64,000 nt of DNA from UBA7330 sp965243485 (GCA_965243485.1 CBDEVP010000001.1:1922001-1986000); one strand, 5' to 3'. Counted from the stretch's first letter, positions 18,144 to 27,107 are shown. Notes: generated by a model from the letters alone, not told the origin. Numbers and translations: made by a program.

Positions 18144-18274
18144 TTCCTTCTAAATTACCTTAATTCCTGTAAAGCGCATGGCACGATTTTAGAACTCTCC
18201 CGTTGATTGATGGTATTGTCAATCCGTTGACATTAAATAATCAACCGGAGAAATCGCAGCCCGTTGAATAGATC

Positions 18275-18973
18275 ATGATGAAAAAAATAAGTTCAGTTCT
18301 TCTCCTCGTTCTCACTTCCACAGTTTTTGGGCAATCATTTTTTGATCTGTCTGACCAGTTTTTCAGTAGAAACGTTGAAGATGGTTTGGTTAAATACAGC
18401 CAGGTCAAAAAAAATGCAGACCAGCTTGATCGACTGGTCAAACTGATCAACAATTACTCGTTAGATGGAGTTGCAGATGCAGAGAAGAAGGCTTTCTACA
18501 TCAATGCATACAACATTCTGGTGATCAAGCATATTATTGACCATTATCCCACCAGAGGTCCGCTGACCATTGATGGATTCTTTGATCAATTGAAAGCAGG
18601 GGTCGCAGGGGAACAACTGACCCTCGATCAACTGGAAAAAGAAAGGCTGTATAAATCATTTCCTGATCCCAGATTGCATTTTGTTCTGGTGTGTGCAGCC
18701 AGGGGGTGTCCTCCTCTTGCAGATTTTGCTTACATGCCGGACATCCTGGAAAAACAACTCACAGATCGAACGTCTTTTGTTTTGAACTTTCAGACCTTTA
18801 TTAGGGTTAATAATACATCAGTTCAGATATCCAAAATATTTGAATGGTATGAAAAAGACTTTTTAAAAGAAGCCGGGTCAGTATTTGAATATATTGACCG
18901 GTTCCATGACCAGAACCTGAGGGATAAAAAGTTGACTTTTTATGAGTACGACTGGTCGCTGAATGAGTTTTGA
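18275..18973 (+). CDS. DUF547 domain-containing exported protein
   Basis: A 232-residue secreted or periplasmic protein with signal peptide MMKKISSVLLLVLTSTVFGQ. The DUF547 hallmarks are present: KKAFYINAYNILVIKHIID, then RLHFVLVCAARGCPPL with the conserved Cys, and the C-terminal KIFEWYEKDF. DUF547 resembles a papain/transglutaminase-like fold, but activity is not established. It is divergently oriented to the FAD oxidoreductase gene and convergent with the ABC transporter operon. Confidence 0.87.
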   Translation: MMKKISSVLLLVLTSTVFGQSFFDLSDQFFSRNVEDGLVKYSQVKKNADQLDRLVKLINNYSLDGVADAEKKAFYINAYNILVIKHIIDHYPTRGPLTIDGFFDQLKAGVAGEQLTLDQLEKERLYKSFPDPRLHFVLVCAARGCPPLADFAYMPDILEKQLTDRTSFVLNFQTFIRVNNTSVQISKIFEWYEKDFLKEAGSVFEYIDRFHDQNLRDKKLTFYEYDWSLNEF

Positions 18974-19032
18974 AGATAGTGATGGGTTACTGGTAATTTT
19001 TTTGAATTAGGTTAAGTTAGGTTGAGATCCCA

Positions 19033-20052
19033 TCATAGAAGCTCCGCATCCCGCGGAGCTTCGCCTTTTACAGGCATCGGCAAAATATTGAGCAGGTCCT
19101 TGATGGTGGTGAAGGTTTCTTTATTCTTTCCCGAAACAAAAATCAATTTATCTTTTGATTCACAGATGATCTGCTGATTGGATTTTTCCGGGTGGATGTT
19201 AAATCCTTTTCTTTCCAGGGATCGCTCCACCCAGTATTTTACCGTTGGTTCACCCGATACATTGATTCCGGGTCCTTCATTTTTTTGATGGATTGTTCCA
19301 TGGATCATATCATATCCGTATTCGGTCAGATATAATCCTTCCTGCAAAGTACCAGCTAAGATCATGTCCTCAGGAATACCCTCTTTCACCGGTTCGTTGA
19401 AGTTGAACAGAAGCAGTTGATCGGATAATTGCGTACTCACCTGCAGGTCATGCGTGGAGATGAGGATACCCTTACCTTGTTCGGCAATTTTCCTGAGAAG
19501 CAGCATTACCTCTATTTTGTTGTTGATATCCAGGTGGGCTGCCGGTTCATCTAAAATGATCAGGTCTGTTTCCTGGGCCAGCGCCCGGGCGATCATTACT
19601 TTCTGCAACTGTCCATCACTAAGTTCGTACAGTTTTCTGTTGGCAATGTAATTGACATGTGTTTCACTGAGTGCCCATTCAATGATGTCCTTGTCCCTCT
19701 TACTCAGGATCCCGATCCAGTTGGAATACGGGTGTCGGGTGATGGAGATGAGCTCTACGGGTGTCATATTGAGATTTGAAGGCTTTTCAGTCAGCACGAG
19801 GCTTATTTTCTGAGCCAGCTGAGAGACCGGTATCTCTTTAAGGTCATCATCCCCATATCTCACTGAACCGGAGATGGGCTCCAGCAGTCCGGTCACGGTT
19901 TTGATAAATGTAGTTTTCCCCACACCATTTTGCCCCATCAGAGAAATGATCTCTCCTTTATTGACAGTAATGTTAATGTTTCGTTGAAGGATCAGGTATT
20001 CCCGTCCTTGCGGATAGCCGATGCAGAGTGATTTGGTGCTGAGCAGGCTCAT
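19033..20052 (-). CDS. ABC transporter ATPase, BtuD/FecE type
   Basis: The ATPase of an importer for corrinoids or iron chelates. Walker A GQNGVGKTT (about residues 39-47), the signature LSDGQLQKVMIARAL, Walker B LIILDEPAAHLD and the H-loop STHD are all seen. At 339 residues it is about 80 longer than typical BtuD/FhuC. The C-terminal extension (from about 255) has no motif I recognise and appears soluble. Start overlaps the permease stop by 4 bases. Third gene of the SBP-permease-ATPase operon; the nearby cobalamin riboswitch points to B12 as substrate. Confidence 0.9.
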   Translation of the reverse strand: MSLLSTKSLCIGYPQGREYLILQRNINITVNKGEIISLMGQNGVGKTTFIKTVTGLLEPISGSVRYGDDDLKEIPVSQLAQKISLVLTEKPSNLNMTPVELISITRHPYSNWIGILSKRDKDIIEWALSETHVNYIANRKLYELSDGQLQKVMIARALAQETDLIILDEPAAHLDINNKIEVMLLLRKIAEQGKGILISTHDLQVSTQLSDQLLLFNFNEPVKEGIPEDMILAGTLQEGLYLTEYGYDMIHGTIHQKNEGPGINVSGEPTVKYWVERSLERKGFNIHPEKSNQQIICESKDKLIFVSGKNKETFTTIKDLLNILPMPVKGEAPRDAELL

Positions 20053-21113
20053 GTATTGAAGGAATAACCCAGGTTTTTCTTTCGTATCAGGAGATAGATC
20101 ACAAATGGAGCGCCAAGTATGGAAGTGACTGCATTGATAGGCAGCGTGGCGCCGATACCGGGGAGTTGTGAAATGGTGTCGAAAATCAACATCAGGGCTG
20201 CTCCGAACAGGATCAGCACGGGCGTCAGCAGCAGATGATTACTCGTATTGAACAACATGCGTGTGAGGTGAGGCATAGCTACCCCAAAAAAAGCAATAGG
20301 CCCGCAAAAAGCGGTGACAGAGCCGGCCAGGATACTCGTGTTGAGGATGATCAACAATCTGGTTGTTTTGATGTTAAGCCCCAGACTTCTGGCGTAGTTC
20401 TCACCGAGCAAAAGTGCGTTGAGACGCTTCGATAGCAAAACAGAGGCCATGAGACCAATGGCAATCACCGGTACAAAGACCGCCAACTCGCTCCAGGACA
20501 GGCTGCCCAGATTTCCAAAGGACCACAGGACATAGGCCTGGATATTTTCAGCCTGACTAAAAAACTGGAGGATACTGACCAGAGCGCCCGATGCAGTCCC
20601 GAACATCAGCCCGATGATCAGCAGAGAAACACTGTCCCTGATCCTTGCAGCAACCATGGCAATCACGATCAACACAAGAAATGAGCCCATGCCTGCGGCC
20701 GCGATCAGCAACCAGCTTCTTCCAATACCTGATACACCCAATATACCACCAAAGTAAAATCCGAGAAAGATCACCAACGCAACGCCAAGCCCGGCGCCGG
20801 AGCTGATACCCAGGATGTACGGTCCGGCCAAAGGATTTCTGAATAAAGTCTGCATTTGAAGCCCGCTGACACCCAGTGCACTACCTACAAAAATCGCTGT
20901 CAGTGCCTTTGGGATTCTGAAATTTGATAAAATGAGGTCCCAACTTTGCTGTGAGGTTCCCCTGCCGGTGAAGTACTGGAAAAGATCGTTGATAGGTATT
21001 TGCACCGATCCGAGGCTTATATTTATAAAGAAACAAACGAAACCAACCGTTGCGATACCGGACAGGATCCTGATCCATTTAGCTCTCGATTCTTCAAAAT
21101 ACTGATGGATCAT
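20049..21113 (-). CDS. ABC transporter permease, BtuC/FecCD family
   Basis: A 354-residue inner-membrane permease with about ten hydrophobic segments. The FecCD signatures are PLAGPYILGISSGAGLGVAL near residue 93 and FCGPIAFFGVAMPHLTRML near 268, with the cytoplasmic coupling region after it. It forms the channel for the corrinoid/siderophore importer. It overlaps the substrate-binding-protein gene upstream and the ATPase gene downstream by 4 bases each, so the three are translated as a coupled set. Confidence 0.92.
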   Translation of the reverse strand: MIHQYFEESRAKWIRILSGIATVGFVCFFINISLGSVQIPINDLFQYFTGRGTSQQSWDLILSNFRIPKALTAIFVGSALGVSGLQMQTLFRNPLAGPYILGISSGAGLGVALVIFLGFYFGGILGVSGIGRSWLLIAAAGMGSFLVLIVIAMVAARIRDSVSLLIIGLMFGTASGALVSILQFFSQAENIQAYVLWSFGNLGSLSWSELAVFVPVIAIGLMASVLLSKRLNALLLGENYARSLGLNIKTTRLLIILNTSILAGSVTAFCGPIAFFGVAMPHLTRMLFNTSNHLLLTPVLILFGAALMLIFDTISQLPGIGATLPINAVTSILGAPFVIYLLIRKKNLGYSFNT

Positions 21114-22171
21114 GGCAGTAACTCGTAATAATAAGTTTCGTATTGAGGCAGCAATTGAGGGTGAAGGATCCTGATGATGTCGGCAAGCACGCGATCCGGC
21201 CGGGCATAACCGGACTCGAAGATATCATAGCCACCCTGTGTCCCGATCCTTTTGCTATGATTGAAGACCCTTCGGTTTTCAAAAGCCTCAAATGCGGCAT
21301 ACCTGCTGTCCTGATCCTTCATTTCCTCCCGGGACTGAAAGCTGGCTACGCCAATCCAGAATTCACATTGCCGGGCTTTGTCAAAAACATATTCAAAATC
21401 CAGCTCCAGCCATCCGGTCTTGTCATTATCTTTTAAGAAATAATTTCCACCCGCATCATTGAAAAATTGTGCGGACCAGTTTTTCCCGCCCGGAAGAAAC
21501 CAGACATCTCCATAAACCACTCCACTAAGTACATCCGGCCTCAATTGGATCTTTGAAGTCAGCGATTTCAAAGAGTCATACCTGAAAACAATTTCATCAA
21601 ATATTGAATCTGCCCGCTGCTGTTTTTGAAAAATTTTCCCAAAAAATTTGATCCACTCCGCACGCCCCAGGGGGCTCGTCTCCAGGAAATCAGCATTGTA
21701 TACCACCGGGATTCCTGATTCGGGCAGTTTATCCAGCACGGTGGATTCATTTCCCATATCAAAAGCGATCACAAGATCCGGATCCATCCCAATGATCAGT
21801 TCGAGGTTGAGCTTACCGTCTCCACCCACATCAATGATGCGGCCTTGCTCTACCATGTTCCGGATTTTTTCTGAACTAATATACTGAGTGCCGGGAAATC
21901 CGATCAAAGTGTTTTCGACTCCAAGGAGCTCCAAAAATGGAAGATGAGTGGTGGATGTACAGATAATTGTTTTTGGCGGGTTTCCGGTGTCATAATTGAT
22001 CGACTGCACAGCCCCCGGCCAGGGTTCCAATACCTCCACCCCGTTTTCATTGACTCTAAACTTTTGAGCAAATTGAATGGAAGAAGGGTCTGTTCCAGTC
22101 TCTCCGGAAGTCTTTTGATCTGGTGCGCAGCAGGTAAATAGCAAAACAACTAAAGGAATAAGGACCCTCAT
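21110..22171 (-). CDS. ABC transporter substrate-binding lipoprotein, BtuF-like
   Basis: Periplasmic-binding-protein family of the helical-backbone (class III) type used for B12 and Fe-siderophores. I place the start at ATG 22171 because MRVLIPLVVLLFTCCAPDQK is then a clean lipoprotein signal with two adjacent cysteines. Upstream in-frame codons to 22264 would add an improbable leader. SINYDTGNPPKTIICTSTTH and PDLVIAFDMGNES match the two-lobe fold. It is the first gene of the operon. The substrate is inferred as cobalamin from the riboswitch-controlled btuB on the opposite strand; an iron-chelate role cannot be excluded. Confidence 0.84.
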   Translation of the reverse strand: MRVLIPLVVLLFTCCAPDQKTSGETGTDPSSIQFAQKFRVNENGVEVLEPWPGAVQSINYDTGNPPKTIICTSTTHLPFLELLGVENTLIGFPGTQYISSEKIRNMVEQGRIIDVGGDGKLNLELIIGMDPDLVIAFDMGNESTVLDKLPESGIPVVYNADFLETSPLGRAEWIKFFGKIFQKQQRADSIFDEIVFRYDSLKSLTSKIQLRPDVLSGVVYGDVWFLPGGKNWSAQFFNDAGGNYFLKDNDKTGWLELDFEYVFDKARQCEFWIGVASFQSREEMKDQDSRYAAFEAFENRRVFNHSKRIGTQGGYDIFESGYARPDRVLADIIRILHPQLLPQYETYYYELLP

Positions 22172-22304
22172 GAGCCAAAATTGTAGAAAAAACAACATCC
22201 GACTAATACCTAAATCAGAAAAATAAATTACGTGTAACTGTAAATGGGAAAAGATTTTTCTCATATGTCAAAACCACCCCAGCCCTAAAGGGAGTGATGG
22301 AAAT

Positions 22305-22500
22305 CGTCCCTTCTATGTTGTAATCCAAGAGAATCACCTAATACTTTTCTCCCAAATGCCTTTTTTGGCCTCTTGTTTCATCATAAAAACATCCTTCTAT
22401 CAACGGACTTAAGAAGCCGCATTTCCTTGTTTAATTCTTTATTTAATGAAAACAGCAGCCTTTAGGAAACGAATACTACAATGTAGCATCGCAAGGGACG
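22305..22500 (-). ncRNA. Candidate bridge-RNA region of the IS110 element
   Basis: IS110-family recombinases use a structured non-coding RNA made from an end of the element. In the IS1111 subgroup it comes from the 3' side of the gene. Here that side holds 8-base arms CGTCCCTT (22305-22312) and AAGGGACG (22493-22500) which could close a structure of about 196 bases. No guide loops were matched to flanking DNA, so this is a location hint only. Confidence 0.25.
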
Positions 22501-22548
22501 TATAGCTGTCATTCAATTAGAGGTTGTTTTATGATGATAGTTATTTCG

Positions 22549-23625
22549 TTAAGCCACAGCATACTGATACTCCGTTTCATTCTTCAATACATACCTTACT
22601 CGGCTCAATAGCTTCTTAGCAATTCGAATGATAGCTCGATTGGGCTTCATTCGCTTACATAAGGTATTATAAGTCAGAGCCAGAGCAGGATCATTTCTGC
22701 TGGCAATCCAGGCACTTTCTACAAGTACTCCTCTCAGTGGTTTATTACTTCTGGAAGTAATCGAACCTGTCAGATCCCTATCCCCAGAAGAATTAGTGGT
22801 GGGAACCAAACCGATATATGAGCACAGTTTATCCAGGCTGTTAAATCTTCTTATATCGCCTAACTCAGAAAGTAAAGTCATTGATACGATCAGTCCTATT
22901 CCTGGAATACTTCTCAGGCAATTAACCTGATGAGCATACTCTTCACTTCTAGCTATTTCTCTTAGTTGTCTATTAATCTTAAGTAAAGTGGATCTCAAAT
23001 GAGTTACAGTATCCAGTGTTCCGGATATTACAGCGTGACCATATTCGGTACTCAATCTTATGGTAGTTAACCATTTGGAAAAATTGGCTGACCAGTAACG
23101 TGAAGCCGAATCCAATTCAGTTGGAATCTCAATCCCATAAAAATGTAAAAAGGCCTTGATCCGCGTTTTATTCCTGCTAATCTCTTTCACAAGAGTTTTG
23201 CGATACCTTACCAGGCCGCGCAGTTCTTCGGTAGTCCTGGTGGGTACATGAATGGATTCTAAATCTCCATTTCGTAATGAACGAGCAATTTTTCTACTAT
23301 CTCGTTTATCTTCCTTCTGCTTCCTCTCCTTATCAGTAGTGGGAATATCTGCCGGGTTTACGACAATATTGTGAATGCCTTGAGCCTCCAGAGATCGATG
23401 AACACTGAAACCGCAAAACCCAGCTTCATAGGCCGAATGGTATTCAGCTCCCGGAAAGTTCTTTTTCAAATAGTTTGCAAGAACTTCTGAGCTAGGATCT
23501 TGTGAAAATGTTTTATGCGTGATGTGTTCCAGTAATATGGTTACTCGCCAATTCTTCAAATGCACATCAATCCCTACGAATACCTTTTGACCATCGAAAC
23601 TCAATTCTTTACTTTTACTTTTCAT
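22549..23625 (-). CDS. IS110-family transposase/recombinase
   Basis: A 358-residue DEDD-type recombinase. The N-terminal RuvC-like domain is seen with its first Asp in VFVGIDVHLKNW (about 15-26), a Glu in YEAGFCG and DKRDSRKIA. The C-terminal Transposase_20 domain follows with the serine-containing region (CLRSIPGIGLIVSMTLLSEL, then FNSLDKLCSYIGLVP, and GSITSRSNKPLRGVLVESAW). Full length for the family and apparently intact. ATG at 23625 lies inside the left arm of a large inverted repeat (23623-23690). Flanked by the btuF-like and btuB-like genes, which are unrelated to it. Confidence 0.93.
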   Translation of the reverse strand: MKSKSKELSFDGQKVFVGIDVHLKNWRVTILLEHITHKTFSQDPSSEVLANYLKKNFPGAEYHSAYEAGFCGFSVHRSLEAQGIHNIVVNPADIPTTDKERKQKEDKRDSRKIARSLRNGDLESIHVPTRTTEELRGLVRYRKTLVKEISRNKTRIKAFLHFYGIEIPTELDSASRYWSANFSKWLTTIRLSTEYGHAVISGTLDTVTHLRSTLLKINRQLREIARSEEYAHQVNCLRSIPGIGLIVSMTLLSELGDIRRFNSLDKLCSYIGLVPTTNSSGDRDLTGSITSRSNKPLRGVLVESAWIASRNDPALALTYNTLCKRMKPNRAIIRIAKKLLSRVRYVLKNETEYQYAVA

Positions 23626-23690
23626 AAGCTTCTATCTTTTAGTTTGATTATTGTTTACTTATTCAAAACTAAATCACATAGAAGCTTATG
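23623..23690 (-). repeat. Inverted repeat covering the transposase start codon
   Basis: CATAAGCTTCTAT (23623-23635) and ATAGAAGCTTATG (23678-23690) are perfect 13-base complements. Imperfect pairing continues inward (TTTAGTTTGA with TCAAAACTAAA). In the transposase mRNA the stem would include the ATG and could limit translation; alternatively it is a recombinase-binding site. Confidence 0.75.
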
Positions 23691-23849
23691 TTTTTACAAT
23701 CATAAGGCCTTTAGGGAATAAAAAGAGGGTTTTAAAGCAGCATTCTCCTTTTTGAAAAATCTTTTCCCGGACGGCAGAAAAAAATAACCATCTCCTTTGA
23801 TCGGCCATTTGTTATTTTCCATGTCATTCACAATCATCCGGATATTTAC

Positions 23850-23857
23850 TACCTTTG
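23850..23857 (+). promoter_or_regulatory. -7 promoter box (TACCTTTG) ahead of the cobalamin riboswitch
   Basis: A perfect match to the Bacteroidota TAnnTTTG box lies just before the first riboswitch stem, so transcription would begin near 23862. The best upstream TTTG (23808-23811) is too far away to be an ideal -33 partner. Confidence 0.5.
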
Positions 23858-23861
23858 GCTC

Positions 23862-24057
23862 GATTGTGGTTCTCTGCTACATGCCGTGTATCAGAGATTA
23901 AAAGGGAATCCGGTGATCAGAGTTGTATCCTGATAATCCGGAGCTGTCCCCGCAACTGTGAGTCATATTGAATGACCCGATCTGCAAATCCACTGTCCCG
24001 CTTTCAGCGGGATGGGAAGGAAATCGGGTTTATGACAAGCCAGGAGACCTGCCTCAC
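23862..24057 (+). ncRNA. Cobalamin (B12) riboswitch
   Basis: Several conserved elements of the cobalamin aptamer occur in order: an opening stem TCTCTG/CAGAGA (23871-23897), AAAAGGGAATCCGGTG around 23900-23915, GGAGCTGTCCCCGCAACTGTGA (shortened here; 23940-23961), the B12-box-type AATCCACTGT near 23987-23996 with GATGGGAAGG, and the closing AAGCCAGGAGACCTGCC at 24038-24054. It precedes the TonB-dependent receptor by about 100 bases. Adenosyl- or other cobalamin should repress the btuB-btuG genes; whether by termination or translation block is not clear. Confidence 0.93.
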
Positions 24058-24158
24058 TCATTGTTTATTCCGGGCTTCGGGTGAAAGCTAAGGGCGTGTA
24101 GACCATGATGGTTAAGCACACTTACGTTTTTCCGATGGCTTTGAATTAAAAGACATTT

Positions 24159-26042
24159 TTGATTCATAGTCTGTTGAGGTATTTGATTACCATATTGTAT
24201 ATTCATTTTGCGCTTTTTCTGAGTGCCCAGGTAGATACTGTTTTTCTTGAATCCATCGAGATCCCGGGGAGTCTTGAGGAATACGCCAATGGGTTGATGG
24301 TATCGGAAATCGATTCCATCACGAACAAACAGTTTGAAGGCAATAACCTGGCTGAAGCCATTCAACAGGGGACAGGGGCTTATATTCGGAGCTATGGCGC
24401 TGAAGGACAGCCATCAACCATAAGCTTCAGAGGAACTACACCTAACCACACGATCGTCAAGTGGAATGGAGTAGACATCAACAGCCAAACACTTGGCCAG
24501 AGTGATTTTTCCAGTATCCCAGTCTTCATGTTTTCAGAGATCAATGTATACCATGGAGCCAGTAGCACGCTTTTTGGAAGTGGAGGGATCGGCGGAACGA
24601 TCGATTTAACCACAGGCGACTTTTCAAATGATGGATTTAGGCTATTTGCCACCCAGCAACTTGGTAGCTATGGCAAGAGCTTTACAGGATTGAAAGCAGG
24701 CTATGGAAATGAAAAATGGAGTACATATCTCCTTGGTTTTTATCATCAGATCCAAAATGATTTTGAGGTAAACTTCAGAAACCAAAAGTATTTGCAAAAT
24801 AATGCTGCCAGCAGTTTATCCGGAATACTTTCCGGGATCAGATATTTCGTTAATCGGACGAGTACTTTGAGTCTGGAAATGTGGTACAACCGACATGACA
24901 GGCAATTACAACCAATAGTCGGTGACCTGAATGGTGATGATCATCTTCTGGATAATAACCTGAGAACAAACCTTACCTACAAAAGTGCACTGAAAACAGG
25001 ATTTCTTCAGGCAGGGATTTCCTGGATTGATGAGCGCCAAACTTATGATTATAGTTCTAACACAAATCTGAAGCGGTTAATAGCCAATGGAGAGTATGAA
25101 TTGACAAAGTTTTCCGGATGGAGCTCCATTATGGGAGGTAATGTGACTTTAGCATTGCCGCAAGCAACTACCTATCCTGCTGATACCAGCCAATGGAGAG
25201 GGGATATCTATTTTCTAAATAAACTTAACCTTTTTAATTCCCTCCTGATCTCTCTAAATCTCAGACAGCCATTTATGGAAGGATTGTCAGCGCCGATTAT
25301 ACCCTCGGTAGGAGTGGATTGGACTTTACTCACTAGCCATAAAAGTCAATTGGCCTTATTTGGATCGGGATCCAGAAGCTTTCGATTCCCAACCCTCAAT
25401 GATTTGTTCTGGCAGCCCGGAGGAAACCCGGATTTGATTCCTGAGGATGGAATTTCAATTGAGGCTGGCATTAAGCACAGGCAGGTTTCGTCAAAACTGG
25501 TTTTGGAGACCCAATGGAGTTTGTATCGATCCTGGCTTGATCACATGATCGTATGGGTGCCCGGAGGTGCCTTTTGGCAACCTGAGAATGTACGGGAAGT
25601 AGACATTTTCGGATCAGAAGTCATTTCTACATGCAAGTTTTTATTCGAAAGGGGCTCCTGGGTTACAAACTTCAGCTATGCTTACAACCAGTCTCAATAC
25701 CAATCAAATCTGAGTGACTCAGACCAATCTGCAGGCAATCAATTGGCTTATGTGCCCTTGCACAAAGGCGTAGTTTCCAGTGCAATTGATTTTGATGGGT
25801 GGATGCTGAGCTACCGGCAATCATATACCGGGATGCGATTTACTGAATCCACAAATACTTCCCAATTACCATCTTTTGGTGTAGGTACCGTAAGCCTGGC
25901 AAAAAACATTCGATTCAAAGATCATCACTTTTCCCTGCGAGTGGATGTAAATAACCTGTGGGATACAGACTACATGAATTATGAGCTAAGAGCGACCCCG
26001 GGGAGAAATTATGTAGTAAGAATTGATTACCAAATAAATTAA
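24159..26042 (+). CDS. btuB: TonB-dependent vitamin B12 receptor (BtuB-like)
   Basis: A 627-residue outer-membrane transporter of about BtuB size. No ATG is available near the N terminus; TTG at 24159 (or a nearby TTG) gives a signal peptide ending in FALFLSAQ. A plug domain follows (NLAEAIQQGTGAYIRSYG, ISFRGTTPNHTIVKWNGVDI, VYHGASSTLFGSGGIGGTID), then a 22-strand barrel ending ATPGRNYVVRIDYQIN. VDTVFLESIEI just after the signal is a possible TonB box. The cobalamin riboswitch in its leader sets the substrate. A BtuG-like lipoprotein follows after 9 bases, forming one operon. Confidence 0.9.
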   Translation: MIHSLLRYLITILYIHFALFLSAQVDTVFLESIEIPGSLEEYANGLMVSEIDSITNKQFEGNNLAEAIQQGTGAYIRSYGAEGQPSTISFRGTTPNHTIVKWNGVDINSQTLGQSDFSSIPVFMFSEINVYHGASSTLFGSGGIGGTIDLTTGDFSNDGFRLFATQQLGSYGKSFTGLKAGYGNEKWSTYLLGFYHQIQNDFEVNFRNQKYLQNNAASSLSGILSGIRYFVNRTSTLSLEMWYNRHDRQLQPIVGDLNGDDHLLDNNLRTNLTYKSALKTGFLQAGISWIDERQTYDYSSNTNLKRLIANGEYELTKFSGWSSIMGGNVTLALPQATTYPADTSQWRGDIYFLNKLNLFNSLLISLNLRQPFMEGLSAPIIPSVGVDWTLLTSHKSQLALFGSGSRSFRFPTLNDLFWQPGGNPDLIPEDGISIEAGIKHRQVSSKLVLETQWSLYRSWLDHMIVWVPGGAFWQPENVREVDIFGSEVISTCKFLFERGSWVTNFSYAYNQSQYQSNLSDSDQSAGNQLAYVPLHKGVVSSAIDFDGWMLSYRQSYTGMRFTESTNTSQLPSFGVGTVSLAKNIRFKDHHFSLRVDVNNLWDTDYMNYELRATPGRNYVVRIDYQIN

Positions 26043-26051
26043 AAATCAATA

Positions 26052-27107
26052 ATGAACAATTTTCAAATACTCAAGACATCAATTGCTTTAGGAATCCTTG
26101 CCGCGGTGTCCGGATGTTCAGAAGACCCTGAAGTTGATCCCACAGGTACACCCGCCGATGTTGTGGTCATCAACGAAGGTAATTTTTCCAGCGGGGATGG
26201 TACATTTTCTACTTTCAATTCAGTTACCGGAGAGGTAAATCTCAGTGTTTTCGCGAGTAGAAATGGGTTTCCTGTTGCTGCGTCTATTCAGAATGCGATT
26301 GTATTTGATGAAAAGATTTTTGCGGTCACAAATGCCTCTGATAAAATAGAGGTAATAGATCTTGAAACATTTGAATCCGAGGCTGTGATCGCTTCTGGTT
26401 TTTCAAATCCATTTTCCTTTGCGGCGATTGGCGATAAGGGATATGTCACTAATTGGGGCACCTTCAATAATTCAACGTTTTTATATGAAAACTCCTTTAT
26501 CACTATTATCGATCTTTCCGATTACACGGTTGTCGACTCTATTGAAAGGGCTGTCCAGCCTCAACATGTGATAGCAGTCGGTGGTTTCTTTTATGTTTCT
26601 AATGTGAGAGAAAATACAGTGACCGTTTTTGATCCGACTGATGATGAAGTTGAAACTGATATCGATGTGTCTGCAGGCCCTGATCGTATGGTCATAGACT
26701 CTGGTGACGATATCTGGCTTATTTGCAACAGCGGGGATATGGTTAAGATCGATACAGAAACAAACACGGTTGAAAAAACAATTTCAGGAATACAGGTTGC
26801 CGGTTTTAACGAGAGAATGGTAATCAATGATGACCGGGATCAAATATACTATTTGTCTTCCAGTGGATGGCCGGACTACAATACTGCTATATACTCTATA
26901 GGTCTGGATGCGACTACTGCGCCAGCAGATCCGATCGTTTCCGGCTCCAATTACTATGGGGTTGGCATCTCCCCCGATGATATCCTTTACATAGCTGATG
27001 CCAATGCTTTCCAGGGGAATGGTACTGTTTACAGATATGATCTTGAGGGTACTGAAATTGGTCAGTTCAATGCGGGAAGAGGCCCGAATGGCTTCATCTT
27101 CAGATGA
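26052..27107 (+). CDS. YncE-like beta-propeller surface lipoprotein, BtuG-like
   Basis: A 351-residue lipoprotein with lipobox AVSGC. The residues after the Cys (SEDPE) fit the acidic export signal that sends lipoproteins to the outer surface in Bacteroidota. The mature part is a repeated-blade propeller (NAIVFDEKIFAVTNASDKIE, KGYVTNWGT, FFYVSNVRENTVTVFDP, YYGVGISPDDILYIADANAF) of the YncE/DUF5074 kind. In Bacteroides, BtuG has this fold and caps BtuB to capture cobalamin. The gene lies 9 bases behind the riboswitch-controlled btuB, so a B12-capture role is likely. The start ATG at 26052 is clear. A terminator follows at 27186. Confidence 0.8.
   Translation: MNNFQILKTSIALGILAAVSGCSEDPEVDPTGTPADVVVINEGNFSSGDGTFSTFNSVTGEVNLSVFASRNGFPVAASIQNAIVFDEKIFAVTNASDKIEVIDLETFESEAVIASGFSNPFSFAAIGDKGYVTNWGTFNNSTFLYENSFITIIDLSDYTVVDSIERAVQPQHVIAVGGFFYVSNVRENTVTVFDPTDDEVETDIDVSAGPDRMVIDSGDDIWLICNSGDMVKIDTETNTVEKTISGIQVAGFNERMVINDDRDQIYYLSSSGWPDYNTAIYSIGLDATTAPADPIVSGSNYYGVGISPDDILYIADANAFQGNGTVYRYDLEGTEIGQFNAGRGPNGFIFR

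Larger units (their letters stand above)
22261..23753 (-). mobile_element. IS110-family insertion sequence (IS1111-like layout), ends not resolved
   Basis: The element carries one transposase gene (22549-23625, minus strand), a short 5' non-coding side and a longer 3' non-coding side of about 290 bases. A subterminal inverted repeat, CCCTAAAGG at 22283-22291 and CCTTTAGGG at 23708-23716, resembles the IS1111 subgroup. No target duplication is evident, as expected for IS110. It sits between the two arms of the B12 uptake locus. The limits given are the innermost edges of a 15-bp inverted repeat and are only an outer estimate. Confidence 0.6.
22246..23768. repeat. 15-bp perfect inverted repeat flanking the IS110 segment
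   Basis: GGGAAAAGATTTTTC (22246-22260) and its exact reverse complement GAAAAATCTTTTCCC (23754-23768) bracket 1493 bases that hold the transposase gene. IS110 elements usually lack terminal inverted repeats. The pair may therefore be an original palindromic target now split by the insertion, or chance in AT-rich DNA. Confidence 0.6.
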
